Shown here piece by piece: positions 19,021-28,148 of a DNA stretch of 64,000 bases. The notes below the pieces were generated by a model. That model was not told where the DNA came from, searched no databases, and was given only the letters and a program-made list of their open reading frames with translations. The stretch lies in contig NZ_BMYJ01000003.1 in the NCBI RefSeq assembly GCF_014652215.1, positions 248,001-312,000 on the forward strand, written 5' to 3'. Each line of letters starts with the position of its first letter. The stretch's first letter is position 1. The translations under genes were made by a program, and so were the position numbers. This stretch comes from Neogemmobacter tilapiae (lineage in GTDB: Bacteria > Pseudomonadota > Alphaproteobacteria > Rhodobacterales > Rhodobacteraceae).

Positions 19021-19578
19021 TCATCCTTGGGTGTTCGACGAAACACCCACCTGCGCCGGGCGCAGGAGGCGGTCGTGCAGCAGGAAGCCTTCGGTCATGA
19101 CCTGAATGATCTGGCCGACTTTCGTGCCCGGAAGCGGGGCTTCGAACATGGCCTCGTGCTGGTTCGGGTCGAAAATATCGCCCACAGCCGGGGCGATTTT
19201 GGTGACGCCATGCTTTTGCATTACATTCACCAATTCCCGCATGGTCAGTTCCACGCCTTCGAACAGGGCTGCGGCTTGCGCTTTTTGTTCGTCGGTCGCG
19301 GCATCCAGCGCGCGTTTCAGGTTGTCATGCACGGGCAAAAGATCGCGCGCCAGACGGGTTCCGCCGTATTGTTCAGCCTCGCGCCGGTCGCGTTCGCCGC
19401 GTTTGCGGGCGTTTTCAGCATCGGCCAAGGCCCGCATGAAACGGTCGCGCATGTCATCGCGTTCGGCTTTCAGCGCCTCGATCTCGTCCAGCGCGGCAGT
19501 TTCCGCTGTTTCGATTGCTTCGTCCTGCGCTGCCATTGCCTCTTCGGCCATTTCGTCTTTCCCTTTTTCGTCCGTCAT
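19021..19578 (-). CDS. grpE: Nucleotide exchange factor GrpE
   Basis: A 185-residue GrpE that releases ADP from DnaK. An acidic N-terminus leads into a long coiled coil (residues about 30-90), then the conserved PVHDNLKRAL and the beta-domain (GDIFDPNQHEAMFEAP, EGFLLHDRLLRPAQVGV). ATG start overlaps the hrcA stop (ATGA), so both are made from one heat-shock transcript. dnaK and dnaJ are not in the window. Confidence 0.96.
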   Translation of the reverse strand: MTDEKGKDEMAEEAMAAQDEAIETAETAALDEIEALKAERDDMRDRFMRALADAENARKRGERDRREAEQYGGTRLARDLLPVHDNLKRALDAATDEQKAQAAALFEGVELTMRELVNVMQKHGVTKIAPAVGDIFDPNQHEAMFEAPLPGTKVGQIIQVMTEGFLLHDRLLRPAQVGVSSNTQG

Positions 19579-20648
19579 GCCTGACCCCGGTCCTGCATCA
19601 AGCGCCCAACAAGCTGGGCTGTATAATCCACAATCGGCACGATCCGCCCATAGTTCAGGCGTGTCGGGCCGATCACCCCCACCGCCCCAATGATCCGCCG
19701 GTCAGCGTTCATATAGGGGGCCACAACCAAAGCGGAACCCGAAAGTGAAAAGAGTTTGTTTTCGGACCCGATAAAGATCCGCACCCCTTCGCCTTCCTCC
19801 GCCAGATCGAGGAAGTCGGCGATATCGCGCGTTCTTTCGAGATCGTCAAACAGTTGGCGCACGCGGTCGAGTTCGGCGGCGCCGGCCTGCGCCTCGCCCA
19901 GCAGGTTGGACCGGCCCCGCACGATCAGCCGCTCGGTGGGTTCGCCCTGATCTTCCCAGACGGCCAGACCCGAGGCGACAAGGGCGGCGGCCGCGACGTC
20001 AATCTCTTGCCGACGGCGGGTGATGTCTTGCGCCACGGTCAGGCGCAGATCGGCCAAGGTGCGGCCTTCGGCGTAATGGTTCAGGAAATTCGCGGCCTCG
20101 CGCATGGCGGATGGGGTCAGGCCCGGCGGTGGGGTGAAGACGCGGTTTTCGACGCGGCCGTCGGCCAGAACCAACACCACCAGGGCGCGGTCTGGGCCGA
20201 GTGATACAAATTCCATATGGCGGATCGGCGCTTCTTGTTTTGGCACGAGCACAAGGCTGGCGCCCCGAGTGATGCCCGACAGCGCCTGACCGACCCGGTC
20301 CAGCATGGTGGCCACATCGCGCTGGTTTGAGGTGGCCGAAGCGTCGATGCGCTGGCGGTCGTCTTCGGCCACCGCGCCTACCTCCATCAGCCCATCGACG
20401 AACATCCGCAGGCCCTGCTGCGTGGGGATGCGGCCTGCCGAGACATGGGGGCTGTCCAGAAGGCCCAGATATTCCAGATCGTGCATCACGTTACGGATTG
20501 TCGCCGCGCTGATCTTTTCCGACAGAATCCGCGTCAGGCTGCGCGAACCGATGGGTTCGCCCGAGGCGAGATAGCCTTCGACCACCCGGCGAAAGATTTC
20601 GCGGGTCCGGTCGTTCATGTCAGAGAGAATCGGTTGGCGTTCGGTCAT
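19575..20648 (-). CDS. hrcA: Heat-inducible transcription repressor HrcA
   Basis: A 357-residue HrcA, the repressor that binds CIRCE elements in front of chaperone genes. An N-terminal winged helix (EIFRRVVEGYLASGEPIGSR; ISAATIRNVMHDLE) is followed by the GAF-like dimerisation domain. I see no CIRCE inverted repeat in the 116 bp to rph, so this operon is probably not autoregulated through CIRCE. Divergent from rph. Confidence 0.95.
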   Translation of the reverse strand: MTERQPILSDMNDRTREIFRRVVEGYLASGEPIGSRSLTRILSEKISAATIRNVMHDLEYLGLLDSPHVSAGRIPTQQGLRMFVDGLMEVGAVAEDDRQRIDASATSNQRDVATMLDRVGQALSGITRGASLVLVPKQEAPIRHMEFVSLGPDRALVVLVLADGRVENRVFTPPPGLTPSAMREAANFLNHYAEGRTLADLRLTVAQDITRRRQEIDVAAAALVASGLAVWEDQGEPTERLIVRGRSNLLGEAQAGAAELDRVRQLFDDLERTRDIADFLDLAEEGEGVRIFIGSENKLFSLSGSALVVAPYMNADRRIIGAVGVIGPTRLNYGRIVPIVDYTAQLVGRLMQDRGQA

Positions 20649-20764
20649 GGGTCTTTATCTGGGGGCAAGGGAACCTAGGGGCACAAAGCGCCCGCGTCAA
20701 TCGCGGCTTGCATCGGATGGGCGCGGGGCGGTAACTGGCCGCAACAATCGAGAAAGGAAAATCC

Positions 20765-21481
20765 ATGCGTCCGTCAGGCCGTCAGTTGGGCGATTTGCGC
20801 CCTGTCAGCATCGAAACCGGGGTGATGAAGCATGCGGAGGGTTCCTGCCTGATCCGCATGGGCGAAACCCATGTGCTGTGTTCGGCGACGATTGAGGATA
20901 AGCCCCCGTCTTTCCTAAAGAATTCGGGCCTTGGCTGGGTGACGGCGGAATATGGGATGCTGCCGCGCGCGACGAACAGCCGGAACCGGCGTGAGGCGGC
21001 GGTGGGCAAGCAATCGGGCCGGACGCAGGAAATTCAGCGGCTGATCGGGCGGGCCTTGCGCGCAGGGGTGGACCGTTCGGCACTGGGGGAACGCCAGATC
21101 GTGATCGACTGTGACGTGTTGCAGGCCGATGGCGGGACGCGTTGCGCGTCGATCACCGGGGGATGGGTGGCTTTGCGGTTGGCGGTGAACAAGCTGCTGG
21201 CGAGCGGGCAGATCGTGTCGGACCCGATCCTGGACCATGTGGCAGCGGTGTCTTGCGGGATCTATGCGGGCCAGTCGGTGCTGGATCTGGATTATGCTGA
21301 GGATTCGACGGCGGGGACGGATGGGAACTTTATTCTGACCGGGCGGGGCAAGCTGATTGAGGTGCAGATGTCGGCGGAAGGTTCGACTTTCTCGCGCGAT
21401 CAGATGGTGGAATTGCTGGATCTGGCCGAGGCGGGTTGTGCCAGCCTGATTGCGGCGCAAAAGGCGGCTTTGGGGCAATAA
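20765..21481 (+). CDS. rph: Ribonuclease PH
   Basis: A 238-residue phosphorolytic 3' exoribonuclease that trims tRNA 3' ends. Family motifs: [16 protein letters not shown] at the N-terminus, [14 protein letters not shown] and the phosphate-binding [17 protein letters not shown], plus [26 protein letters not shown] provides the ribosome site. Its TAA is followed at once by the rdgB ATG, forming the operon rph-rdgB-ridA-hemW-ybaN. Confidence 0.96.
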   Translation: MRPSGRQLGDLRPVSIETGVMKHAEGSCLIRMGETHVLCSATIEDKPPSFLKNSGLGWVTAEYGMLPRATNSRNRREAAVGKQSGRTQEIQRLIGRALRAGVDRSALGERQIVIDCDVLQADGGTRCASITGGWVALRLAVNKLLASGQIVSDPILDHVAAVSCGIYAGQSVLDLDYAEDSTAGTDGNFILTGRGKLIEVQMSAEGSTFSRDQMVELLDLAEAGCASLIAAQKAALGQ

Positions 21482-22090
21482 ATGCGCAAGTTCACGGGCG
21501 AAAAGCTGGTGGTGGCGACCCATAACAAGGGCAAGCAGGAGGAGATTTCTGACCTGCTTTCGCCTTTTGGCATCACGGTGCTTTCGGCGGCGGAACTGGG
21601 GCTGGCGGAACCGGCGGAAACCGAAAGCACATTCATCGGCAATGCCCGGATCAAGGCCCATGCAGCGGCGCAGGCCACAGGTTTGCCTGCGCTGGCGGAT
21701 GACAGCGGGATTACGGTGGACGGTCTGGATGGCGCGCCGGGGGTTTATACCGCCGATTGGGCGGAAACGCCTGCCGGGCGCGACTTTGTGATGGCGATGG
21801 GCAAGACGTGGGCGGCGTTGGAGGCGGCACGGGCCCCCTTCCCCCGTCTGGCGCAGTTTCGCTGCACGCTGGTTCTGGCCTGGCCGGATGGGCAGGATGA
21901 GGTGTTTGAAGGCGTGATGCCGGGGCAAGTGGTCTGGCCGATGCGGGGGGATCAGGGGCATGGCTATGACCCGATTTTCCAGCCCGATGGCTATGATGTG
22001 ACCTTTGGCGAAATGGACCGTTGGGAAAAGAACAAGATCAGCCACCGGGCGGATGCGTTTCGGAAATTGGTAGAGGGATGTTTCACATGA
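21482..22090 (+). CDS. rdgB: dITP/XTP pyrophosphatase RdgB
   Basis: A 202-residue Ham1/RdgB house-cleaning enzyme that removes non-canonical purine nucleotides (dITP, XTP). Visible motifs are THNKGKQEE near the N-terminus, ADDSGITVDGL and the C-terminal GYDPIFQPDG and SHRADAFRKL. Translation is coupled to rph (stop and start adjacent) and to ridA (ATGA overlap). A degenerate parS sequence covers its last codons. Confidence 0.96.
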   Translation: MRKFTGEKLVVATHNKGKQEEISDLLSPFGITVLSAAELGLAEPAETESTFIGNARIKAHAAAQATGLPALADDSGITVDGLDGAPGVYTADWAETPAGRDFVMAMGKTWAALEAARAPFPRLAQFRCTLVLAWPDGQDEVFEGVMPGQVVWPMRGDQGHGYDPIFQPDGYDVTFGEMDRWEKNKISHRADAFRKLVEGCFT

Positions 22091-22094
22091 AACG
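22079..22094. other. Degenerate parS-like site
   Basis: TGTTTCACATGAAACG differs from the parS consensus TGTTTCACGTGAAACA at two positions. It spans the rdgB stop and ridA start, about 9 kb from the proposed origin. It may be a weaker ParB site; binding is not shown. Confidence 0.45.
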
Positions 22095-22461
22095 CATTTC
22101 GACAGGATCGCCGTTTGAGGCGACGATGGGGTATAGCCGCGCCGTGGTGAAAGGCGGCTGGTGCTTTGTGTCGGGTGTCACGGGCTATGATTACGCGACG
22201 ATGGTGATGCCCGAAGGTGTGGCGGATCAGGGGCGGAATTGCTTTGGAACCATCGGGCGGGTGCTGGCTGAAGCTGGGTTTGAAATGGGTGATATCGTCC
22301 GGGTGCAGTATACGGTGACGGATGTGGCGCTGGTGGATGAGTTGGTGCCCGTTCTCGGCGCGTTTTTGGGCGACGTGCGGCCTGCGGCGACGATGGTCAT
22401 TGCGGGGCTGATCCGGCCAGAGATGAAGGTCGAGATCGAAGTGACGGCTTTCAAGGGGTAG
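22087..22461 (+). CDS. RidA family protein
   Basis: A 124-residue YjgF/YER057c/UK114-fold protein. The canonical RidA deaminates reactive enamine/imine intermediates; this member has the related signature RPAATMVIAGLIRPEMKVEIEVTAFKG in place of the textbook C-terminus, so its substrate may differ. It begins at the ATG overlapping the rdgB stop (MKRISTGSPFEATMGYSRAV). Longer frames upstream run inside rdgB. Confidence 0.88.
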   Translation: MKRISTGSPFEATMGYSRAVVKGGWCFVSGVTGYDYATMVMPEGVADQGRNCFGTIGRVLAEAGFEMGDIVRVQYTVTDVALVDELVPVLGAFLGDVRPAATMVIAGLIRPEMKVEIEVTAFKG

Positions 22462-22466
22462 GTTCG

Positions 22467-23633
22467 GTGCAGGAAGATTGGCGCGATGGGGGGTTCGGGA
22501 TTTACGTCCACTGGCCCTTTTGCCAATCGAAATGCCCCTATTGCGATTTCAACAGCCATGTCGCGGAACGCGTTGATCAATCGCGTTGGCTGACGGCCTA
22601 TCTGGCCGAACTCGACCGGCTGGCGGCAGAAGTGCCGGGGCGGCTGGTGAACGCGGTGTTCTTTGGCGGCGGAACGCCCTCGCTGATGCAGCCGGATGTT
22701 GTGGCGGGGGTTCTGGAGCGGATCCGCAAGCTGTGGCCGCAGGCGAATGATGTGGAAGTGACGCTGGAGGCCAATCCGGGGTCGATTGAGGCCGGGCGGT
22801 TCCGCGCCTATCGTGAGGGCGGGGTGAACCGTGTTTCAATGGGCATGCAGGCGATGCGGGATGAGGACCTGCGGCGCTTGGGGCGGATGCATAGGGTGGC
22901 CGAGGCGCGGGCGGCGTTTGACATTGCGCGCGATTGCTTTGACCGGGTGAGTTTCGATCTGATCTATGCGCGGCAGGATCAATCGCTGGCGGATTGGCGT
23001 GCCGAGTTGGATGAAGCCTTGGCGATGGCGGTGGACCATCTGTCGCTTTACCAGTTGACGGTTGAGGAAGGCACTGTTTTTGCGGAACGTTTCAAGCGTG
23101 GACAATTGCGCGGCCTGCCGGATGAGGACAAGGCGGCGGACTTTTATGAGGTGACGCAAGAGGTTTGCGGGGCGGCCGGAATGCAGGCCTATGAGGTGTC
23201 AAACCACGCAAGGCCCGGCGCCGAGTCGCGGCACAACCAGGTTTACTGGCGGTCGGGGGATTGGCTGGGAATCGGGCCGGGGGCGCATGGGCGGCTGACC
23301 TTGGGCAGCCGGCGTTGGACCACGGAAGCACCGCGCGCGCCGGGGGAATGGCTTGCGACGGTCGGGCGGGGCCTTGCCGGGGAACTGCCGCGCGAGGCTT
23401 TGACGCCGGGTGAGCGATTGGATGAATTTCTGATCATGGGGCTGCGGCTGAGCGAGGGAATCGCGCTGGATCGGATGCTGGGCCTTGCCGGGAAAGGGCT
23501 TCGCGCCGATATTCAGGCGGAATTGGAAAGCGATGGTCTGATCCTGATGGGGAACGGGCGAATAGCCACGACAGAGCGGGGGCGGCTGGTTTTGAACCAT
23601 GTCATCCGGCGGATCAGCGAGGGGCTTTCGTGA
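22467..23633 (+). CDS. hemW: Radical SAM heme chaperone HemW
   Basis: A 388-residue radical SAM protein. The 4Fe-4S motif CQSKCPYCDFN (CxxxCxxC) is at residues about 19-29, with FFGGGTPSLM behind it. HemW binds heme and helps insert it into respiratory proteins; it is often misnamed as an oxygen-independent coproporphyrinogen oxidase, which carries an extra cysteine in the motif. GTG start five bases after the ridA stop. Last gene but one of the rph operon. Confidence 0.93.
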   Translation: MQEDWRDGGFGIYVHWPFCQSKCPYCDFNSHVAERVDQSRWLTAYLAELDRLAAEVPGRLVNAVFFGGGTPSLMQPDVVAGVLERIRKLWPQANDVEVTLEANPGSIEAGRFRAYREGGVNRVSMGMQAMRDEDLRRLGRMHRVAEARAAFDIARDCFDRVSFDLIYARQDQSLADWRAELDEALAMAVDHLSLYQLTVEEGTVFAERFKRGQLRGLPDEDKAADFYEVTQEVCGAAGMQAYEVSNHARPGAESRHNQVYWRSGDWLGIGPGAHGRLTLGSRRWTTEAPRAPGEWLATVGRGLAGELPREALTPGERLDEFLIMGLRLSEGIALDRMLGLAGKGLRADIQAELESDGLILMGNGRIATTERGRLVLNHVIRRISEGLS

Positions 23634-23983
23634 AATTCTTTTGGAATATTGGGGGTTTGGCAAGTCTTGCCCTGGGCGTTCTGGGCATTGCCTTGCCCGT
23701 TTTGCCCACCGTTCCCTTTCTGATTCTGGCGGCCTTTTGCTTTGCCCGCGGGTCAGACCGGCTGCATGATTGGTTGTTGCACCACCCTCGCCTTGGCCCG
23801 CCCATCCGTGATTGGCAGGAAAAACGCGCGATCAGCCGCAAAGCCAAATGGCTGGCCAGCCTGTCGATGGCGGCGGTCTTTGCGCTGTCGCTGGCTTTGG
23901 GCTTTCGCTGGACGATTTTGGCGGTTCAAGCCGCCTGTCTGGGCGGCTCGGCCTTGTTCATATGGTCGCGTCCCGACGCATGA
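23630..23983 (+). CDS. YbaN/DUF454 inner membrane protein
   Basis: A 117-residue protein of the DUF454 family with two or three membrane helices (residues about 5-35, with PVLPTVPFLILAAFCFARG, and about 77-112). Function unknown; the family often sits near heme or respiratory genes, in keeping with hemW upstream. GTG start overlaps the hemW stop. Its 3' end overlaps convergent parB by 26 bp. Confidence 0.82.
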   Translation: MKFFWNIGGLASLALGVLGIALPVLPTVPFLILAAFCFARGSDRLHDWLLHHPRLGPPIRDWQEKRAISRKAKWLASLSMAAVFALSLALGFRWTILAVQAACLGGSALFIWSRPDA

Positions 23984-24857
23984 CCGACAGCACCCGGCAG
24001 AGCATATCCAGATCGTCCAGCGTGTTGTAGCGGATCGACAGCGTGCCTTTTTCGCCGCCCGGTTCATGGGTGATTGTCACGCCCATCCCTAGGTTCGCGG
24101 AAATATCTGCCTCGATCGCCCGCGTATCGGCGTCTTTTTCGAAATGCTTGGAAAGCCCCGGATGGCGCGGTTTTTCTTGGCCCCCCGAGCCTTTCGCCAG
24201 CTTTTCGGTTTCGCGCACCGAAAGACCCCGGTCGATGACCTGCCGCGCCAATTGCGACGGGTTTTCCGAAGTGATCAACGCCCGCGCGTGGCCCGCTGTC
24301 AGCTTGCCCGAACGCAGAAATTCCTGCACATCGCCGGGCAGGTTCAGCAGGCGCAGAAGGTTGGCGATATGGCTGCGGCTTTTGGACAGGGCTTCGGCCA
24401 CACGTTCTTGGGTGTGGCCAAAGCGCTCCATCAACTGCTTGTAGGCGTTTGCTTCCTCCAACGGGTTCAGATCGGCGCGCTGAATGTTTTCGATGATGGC
24501 GACTTGCAGCACTTCATCATCGTCAAAGGCGCGTACCAGAACCGGCACTTCGTGCAACTGCGCAATTTGCGACGCGCGCCAGCGGCGTTCACCGGCCACG
24601 ATTTCATAGATATCGCTGCCCGAGATCGCCCGCACGATGATGGGTTGCAGCACGCCTTTTTGCCGGATCGAAGAAGCCAGCTCCTCTAGCGCCTCAGGGG
24701 CAAAGGTGCGGCGCGGCTGGCGTGGGTTGGGTTGCAGTTTTTCGACCGGCAACAGCGTGACGGAACGGCGCTGTTCGACCGGGGTTTCCGGGTTCATATC
24801 GGCCATAAGGGCCGACAGGCCGCGCCCTAGGCCCCGGCGTTCAGGCTGTTTCGACAT
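23958..24857 (-). CDS. parB: Chromosome partitioning protein ParB
   Basis: A 299-residue ParB. It binds parS sites and slides as a CTP-dependent clamp to segregate the origin region. The CTP-binding motif GERRWRA is present (IVAGERRWRASQIA), along with ENIQRADLNPLEEA, the helix-turn-helix (VAEALSKSRSHIANLLRLLNL) and a C-terminal dimerisation region. Lies directly after parA, one base apart, and about 6.5 kb from the proposed oriC. Two perfect parS sites are in the same gene block. Confidence 0.97.
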   Translation of the reverse strand: MSKQPERRGLGRGLSALMADMNPETPVEQRRSVTLLPVEKLQPNPRQPRRTFAPEALEELASSIRQKGVLQPIIVRAISGSDIYEIVAGERRWRASQIAQLHEVPVLVRAFDDDEVLQVAIIENIQRADLNPLEEANAYKQLMERFGHTQERVAEALSKSRSHIANLLRLLNLPGDVQEFLRSGKLTAGHARALITSENPSQLARQVIDRGLSVRETEKLAKGSGGQEKPRHPGLSKHFEKDADTRAIEADISANLGMGVTITHEPGGEKGTLSIRYNTLDDLDMLCRVLSVMRRDATI

Positions 24858-24858
24858 G

Positions 24859-25683
24859 TCAGGCGGCCCCCTTTTCTTGCATCAAGGGGGAATGCCGCGA
24901 TGTCACCTCGCGCGCAAGGGCGCGGTAAGCCTCGGACCCCTTGGACAGCGGATCATAGGTGAGCACGGGTTGCGCATAGGAAGGCGCTTCGGACAGGCGG
25001 ACATTGCGCGGAATGACCGTGCGGAAGACCAGATCACCCAGATTGTCGCGGGCATCGCGTTCGACCATCAAAGACAACCTGTTGCGGGCGTCATACATGG
25101 TTAACACAATACCTTCGATGCGCAGGTCGGCATTGCCGCTGTTGCGGATTTCGCGGATGGTCAGCATCAATTGCGAAAGCCCTTCTAGAGCGAAGAATTC
25201 GCTTTGCAGGGGGACCAGCACGGAATCGGCGGCGACCAGCGCGTTGACGGTCAGAAGGCTGAGCGAAGGCGGGCAATCGATCAGGATGTAATCGAGGTTC
25301 AGCGCCTGCACCGACGGGTTGCGCAAAGCGTCGCGCAGGTGGCGGGTGCGGCGTTCCTGATGGCCCAGCTGCACATCGGCCGAGGCGAGATCCGCATTGG
25401 CGGGGCCGATGAACAGGCCTTCCCAGGCGGTTTGCTGGATAACGTCCTTTAGGGGTTTGCCTTCCAGAACAATGTCATAGCTGGACAGTTTGCGCTGATT
25501 GGCCTCAATCCCCAAGCCCGTCGATGCGTTGCCCTGCGGATCAATGTCGATCAACAGCACCCGAGCACCGAGTTCCACCAAGGCGGCGGCCAGATTGATC
25601 GAAGTCGTCGTCTTTCCCACCCCGCCCTTCTGGTTGGTGATTGCGATGATGCGGGGGGCCTGGCGGCGGATTTGGTCAGGCAT
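24859..25683 (-). CDS. parA: Chromosome partitioning ATPase ParA
   Basis: A 274-residue ParA/Soj ATPase that moves ParB-parS complexes. The deviant Walker A is KGGVGKTTTS near residue 19, followed by LLIDIDPQGNASTGLG and the Walker B-like ILIDCPPSLS. Start ATG overlaps the end of rsmG by 8 bp. The order mnmE-mnmG-rsmG-parA-parB is the classic origin-proximal cluster. Confidence 0.97.
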   Translation of the reverse strand: MPDQIRRQAPRIIAITNQKGGVGKTTTSINLAAALVELGARVLLIDIDPQGNASTGLGIEANQRKLSSYDIVLEGKPLKDVIQQTAWEGLFIGPANADLASADVQLGHQERRTRHLRDALRNPSVQALNLDYILIDCPPSLSLLTVNALVAADSVLVPLQSEFFALEGLSQLMLTIREIRNSGNADLRIEGIVLTMYDARNRLSLMVERDARDNLGDLVFRTVIPRNVRLSEAPSYAQPVLTYDPLSKGSEAYRALAREVTSRHSPLMQEKGAA

Positions 25684-26272
25684 GGGTCAGGTCTTCCAGC
25701 TTGAGGAGGCAGGCGGATTCGTCCGTTTCACTTTGTATCCGGGTCAGGTGAAATTGCCAGTTCTGCCGGGCAGATTCGATTTCCTGATCGGCGGTTTTTC
25801 CTTTTGGAAAAATCGCTGCGCCCTGTGGTGAAAGGTGGCGGTGGGCAAAGGCGCAAAGTTGATCAAGGCTTGCCAAGGCGCGGGCAGATACAACATCTGC
25901 GCCTAGCGGGGGAATCGCCTCTATCCGTTGTGTGAGGATTTGCGGTTTCAGACCAAGCTCCAAGCTGGCGCTGCGCAAGAAGGCGCATTTTCGTTGGTCG
26001 GATTCAACAAGAGTCACTTGCAGCGATGGGTTTTTTTCGGCGGCAATGCAGGCAACGACCAGACCGGGAAAGCCGCCACCACTGCCGAAATCGGCCCAAT
26101 GCTGGGCATGGCCAGGGGCAAGATCATAGATTTGCGCCGAATCGACGATGTGGCGCGTCCAGATCTCGGCCTCGGTCGATCGGGCGATCAGATTGATCTT
26201 GCTGTTCCACTTGGCAACGATGGCTTGAAAGGCGCGCAAACGCTCCAATGTTTCACGTGAAACATCCAACAT
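25676..26272 (-). CDS. rsmG: 16S rRNA (guanine527-N7) methyltransferase RsmG
   Basis: A 198-residue SAM-dependent methyltransferase that modifies G527 of 16S rRNA, the position linked to streptomycin sensitivity. The SAM-binding loop is DFGSGGGFPGLV near residue 62. The start ([12 protein letters not shown]) is dictated by a parS site that encodes VSRET. One base overlaps the mnmG stop. Confidence 0.95.
   Translation of the reverse strand: MLDVSRETLERLRAFQAIVAKWNSKINLIARSTEAEIWTRHIVDSAQIYDLAPGHAQHWADFGSGGGFPGLVVACIAAEKNPSLQVTLVESDQRKCAFLRSASLELGLKPQILTQRIEAIPPLGADVVSARALASLDQLCAFAHRHLSPQGAAIFPKGKTADQEIESARQNWQFHLTRIQSETDESACLLKLEDLTHA
26249..26264. other. parS site (perfect)
   Basis: TGTTTCACGTGAAACA, a perfect 16-bp palindrome identical to the consensus parS. 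It lies in the first codons of rsmG, where it encodes VSRET on the minus strand. About 5.1 kb from the proposed oriC. Confidence 0.95.
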
Positions 26273-28146
26273 CAGGCGTCAGTCCCGGTTTTCTGGGCGC
26301 GCCGGACATGCGCCAAGATCACTGCAAGCGCGGCAGGAGTCATGCCCTCGATCCGCCCCGCTTGGGCGATATTGGTCGGCCGCTGGCGGTTCAGCTTGGA
26401 TTTCAGTTCGTTGGACAGGCTGGAAAGACCGTCATAGGCAAAATTCAGCGGGATGGCCGCATCCTCATCCCGGCGCAGAAGGTCAGCCTCGGCCGCTTGC
26501 CGGTCCACATATTGCGCATACAGCGCATCGCACCACAGTTGGGTTTGGATGCTTTCCGGCAGTGCCGCATAGTCCGGAACGACCGAAGCAACACCAGATA
26601 TGGTTGCATCTGGGAAAGACAACACCGAATAGGCGCTGCGCCGTGCGCCATCTTGCGAGGCATGAATACCCAATGCGCCAATCTGGCGCGGGGTCAATTG
26701 ACACGCCTGCAAGGCGGCGCGGCCCTTTTCGATCATGTCCATCTTGGAATCAAAGGCCTGACGCCGCCCCTGGGCCACGATCCCCTGCCCCACGGCCAAA
26801 GGTGTCAGCCGCTGATCGGCATTGTCGGCGCGCAAGGTGAGCCGGTATTCCGCGCGCGAGGTGAACATCCGGTAAGGTTCGGTCACCCCCCGCGTCACCA
26901 GATCGTCAATCATAACGCCGATGTAGCTGTCAGCGCGGCTGAAATGAACGGGTGCCTGCCCACGCGCACGATTGGCGGCATTCAACCCCGCCACTAGGCC
27001 CTGCGCCGCGGCCTCTTCATAGCCGGTTGTCCCGTTGATCTGGCCCGCAAAGAACAGCCCTTCGGTCGATTTCACTTGCAGCCCCAGTGTTAGGGCACGT
27101 GGGTCAAAATAGTCGTATTCGATGGCATAGGCGGGTTGCAGGATCTTTACCTGCTCTAGGCCGTGGATCGACCGGACATAGGATTCCTGCACCTCTATCG
27201 GCAACGAGGATGAGATGCCATTGGGATAAACCGTATCATCGTCCAGCCCCTCGGGCTCCAAGAACACCTGATGCGATTCCTTATCGGCAAAGCGCACAAC
27301 CTTGTCTTCGATCGACGGGCAATAGCGCGGCCCCACACCTTCGATATGCCCGCCATACATCGCCGAGCGTGACAGATTCGCCCGAACGATGTCATGCGTA
27401 CGGGCGTTGGTCTGGGTGATGCCACAGCTGATTTGACGCACCAGCGGCGCCTTGTTCAGAAAGGAAAACATCGTCGGATCGCTGTCACCCGGCTGCGTGT
27501 CCAGAACCGACCAGTCAATCGTCTTGCCATCCAGACGGGGCGGCGTTCCGGTTTTCAGCCGACCGCGCGGCAGGTCAAATTCGGCCAAGCGTTCCGCCAA
27601 ACGAATCGAGGGTTTGTCGCCCATCCGCCCGCCAGACTGACGCTGATCGCCGATATGGATCACCCCGTTCAGGAAGGTGCCCGAGGTCAGCACGACATTT
27701 TCTGTGCGGATTGATCCCAGACTGGCCAAGCCCAAACCGGTCACTTGACCAGATTCAATCAGGATATCGGTGACTTCATCCTCAATCACCGTCAGATTGG
27801 GTTCGGCTGCCAGCAAACCCTGAATGGCCTGTCGATACAGTTTGCGGTCGGCTTGCGCCCTTGGCCCCTGCACCGCCGGGCCCTTCCGCCGGTTCAGCAG
27901 CCGAAATTGAATCCCTGCGGCATCGGCGGCGCGACCCATGATGCCGTCCATCGCATCGATTTCGCGCACCAGATGGCCCTTGCCCAGGCCGCCAATGGCC
28001 GGATTGCAAGACATCACGCCAATGGCTTCGCGCCGCAGCGTCACCAAGGCCACGGAAACACCCGCCCGCGCGGCGACGGCCGCAGCCTCGGCACCGGCAT
28101 GTCCCCCACCAATCACCACCACGTCGAAGTGTTTCACGTGAAACAA
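26272..28146 (-). CDS. mnmG: tRNA uridine 5-carboxymethylaminomethyl modification enzyme MnmG
   Basis: A 624-residue FAD protein that with MnmE modifies the wobble uridine of several tRNAs. The dinucleotide-binding motif [10 protein letters not shown] follows the N-terminus, and later [21 protein letters not shown] and [16 protein letters not shown] are diagnostic. I place the start at a TTG at 28146 (reading [14 protein letters not shown] after the initiator) with GGGAAATAGGG just upstream; a second TTG at 28164 is possible but lies inside mnmE. The FHVKH residues come from a parS site within the gene. Confidence 0.94.
   Translation of the reverse strand: MFHVKHFDVVVIGGGHAGAEAAAVAARAGVSVALVTLRREAIGVMSCNPAIGGLGKGHLVREIDAMDGIMGRAADAAGIQFRLLNRRKGPAVQGPRAQADRKLYRQAIQGLLAAEPNLTVIEDEVTDILIESGQVTGLGLASLGSIRTENVVLTSGTFLNGVIHIGDQRQSGGRMGDKPSIRLAERLAEFDLPRGRLKTGTPPRLDGKTIDWSVLDTQPGDSDPTMFSFLNKAPLVRQISCGITQTNARTHDIVRANLSRSAMYGGHIEGVGPRYCPSIEDKVVRFADKESHQVFLEPEGLDDDTVYPNGISSSLPIEVQESYVRSIHGLEQVKILQPAYAIEYDYFDPRALTLGLQVKSTEGLFFAGQINGTTGYEEAAAQGLVAGLNAANRARGQAPVHFSRADSYIGVMIDDLVTRGVTEPYRMFTSRAEYRLTLRADNADQRLTPLAVGQGIVAQGRRQAFDSKMDMIEKGRAALQACQLTPRQIGALGIHASQDGARRSAYSVLSFPDATISGVASVVPDYAALPESIQTQLWCDALYAQYVDRQAAEADLLRRDEDAAIPLNFAYDGLSSLSNELKSKLNRQRPTNIAQAGRIEGMTPAALAVILAHVRRAQKTGTDA
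28130..28145. other. parS site (perfect)
   Basis: A second perfect TGTTTCACGTGAAACA, in codons 1-6 of mnmG (encoding FHVKH), about 3.2 kb from the proposed oriC. It lies 1.9 kb from the other perfect copy. Confidence 0.95.
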
Positions 28147-28148
28147 CC

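Noticed and set aside
20649-20764. CIRCE element in front of hrcA
   Set aside because: No TTAGCACTC-N9-GAGTGCTAA-like repeat in the hrcA-rph gap.
22021-22086. Longer RidA N-terminus starting inside rdgB
   Set aside because: The extension is rdgB sequence in another frame; MKRIS at 22087 is coupled to the rdgB stop and fits the family.
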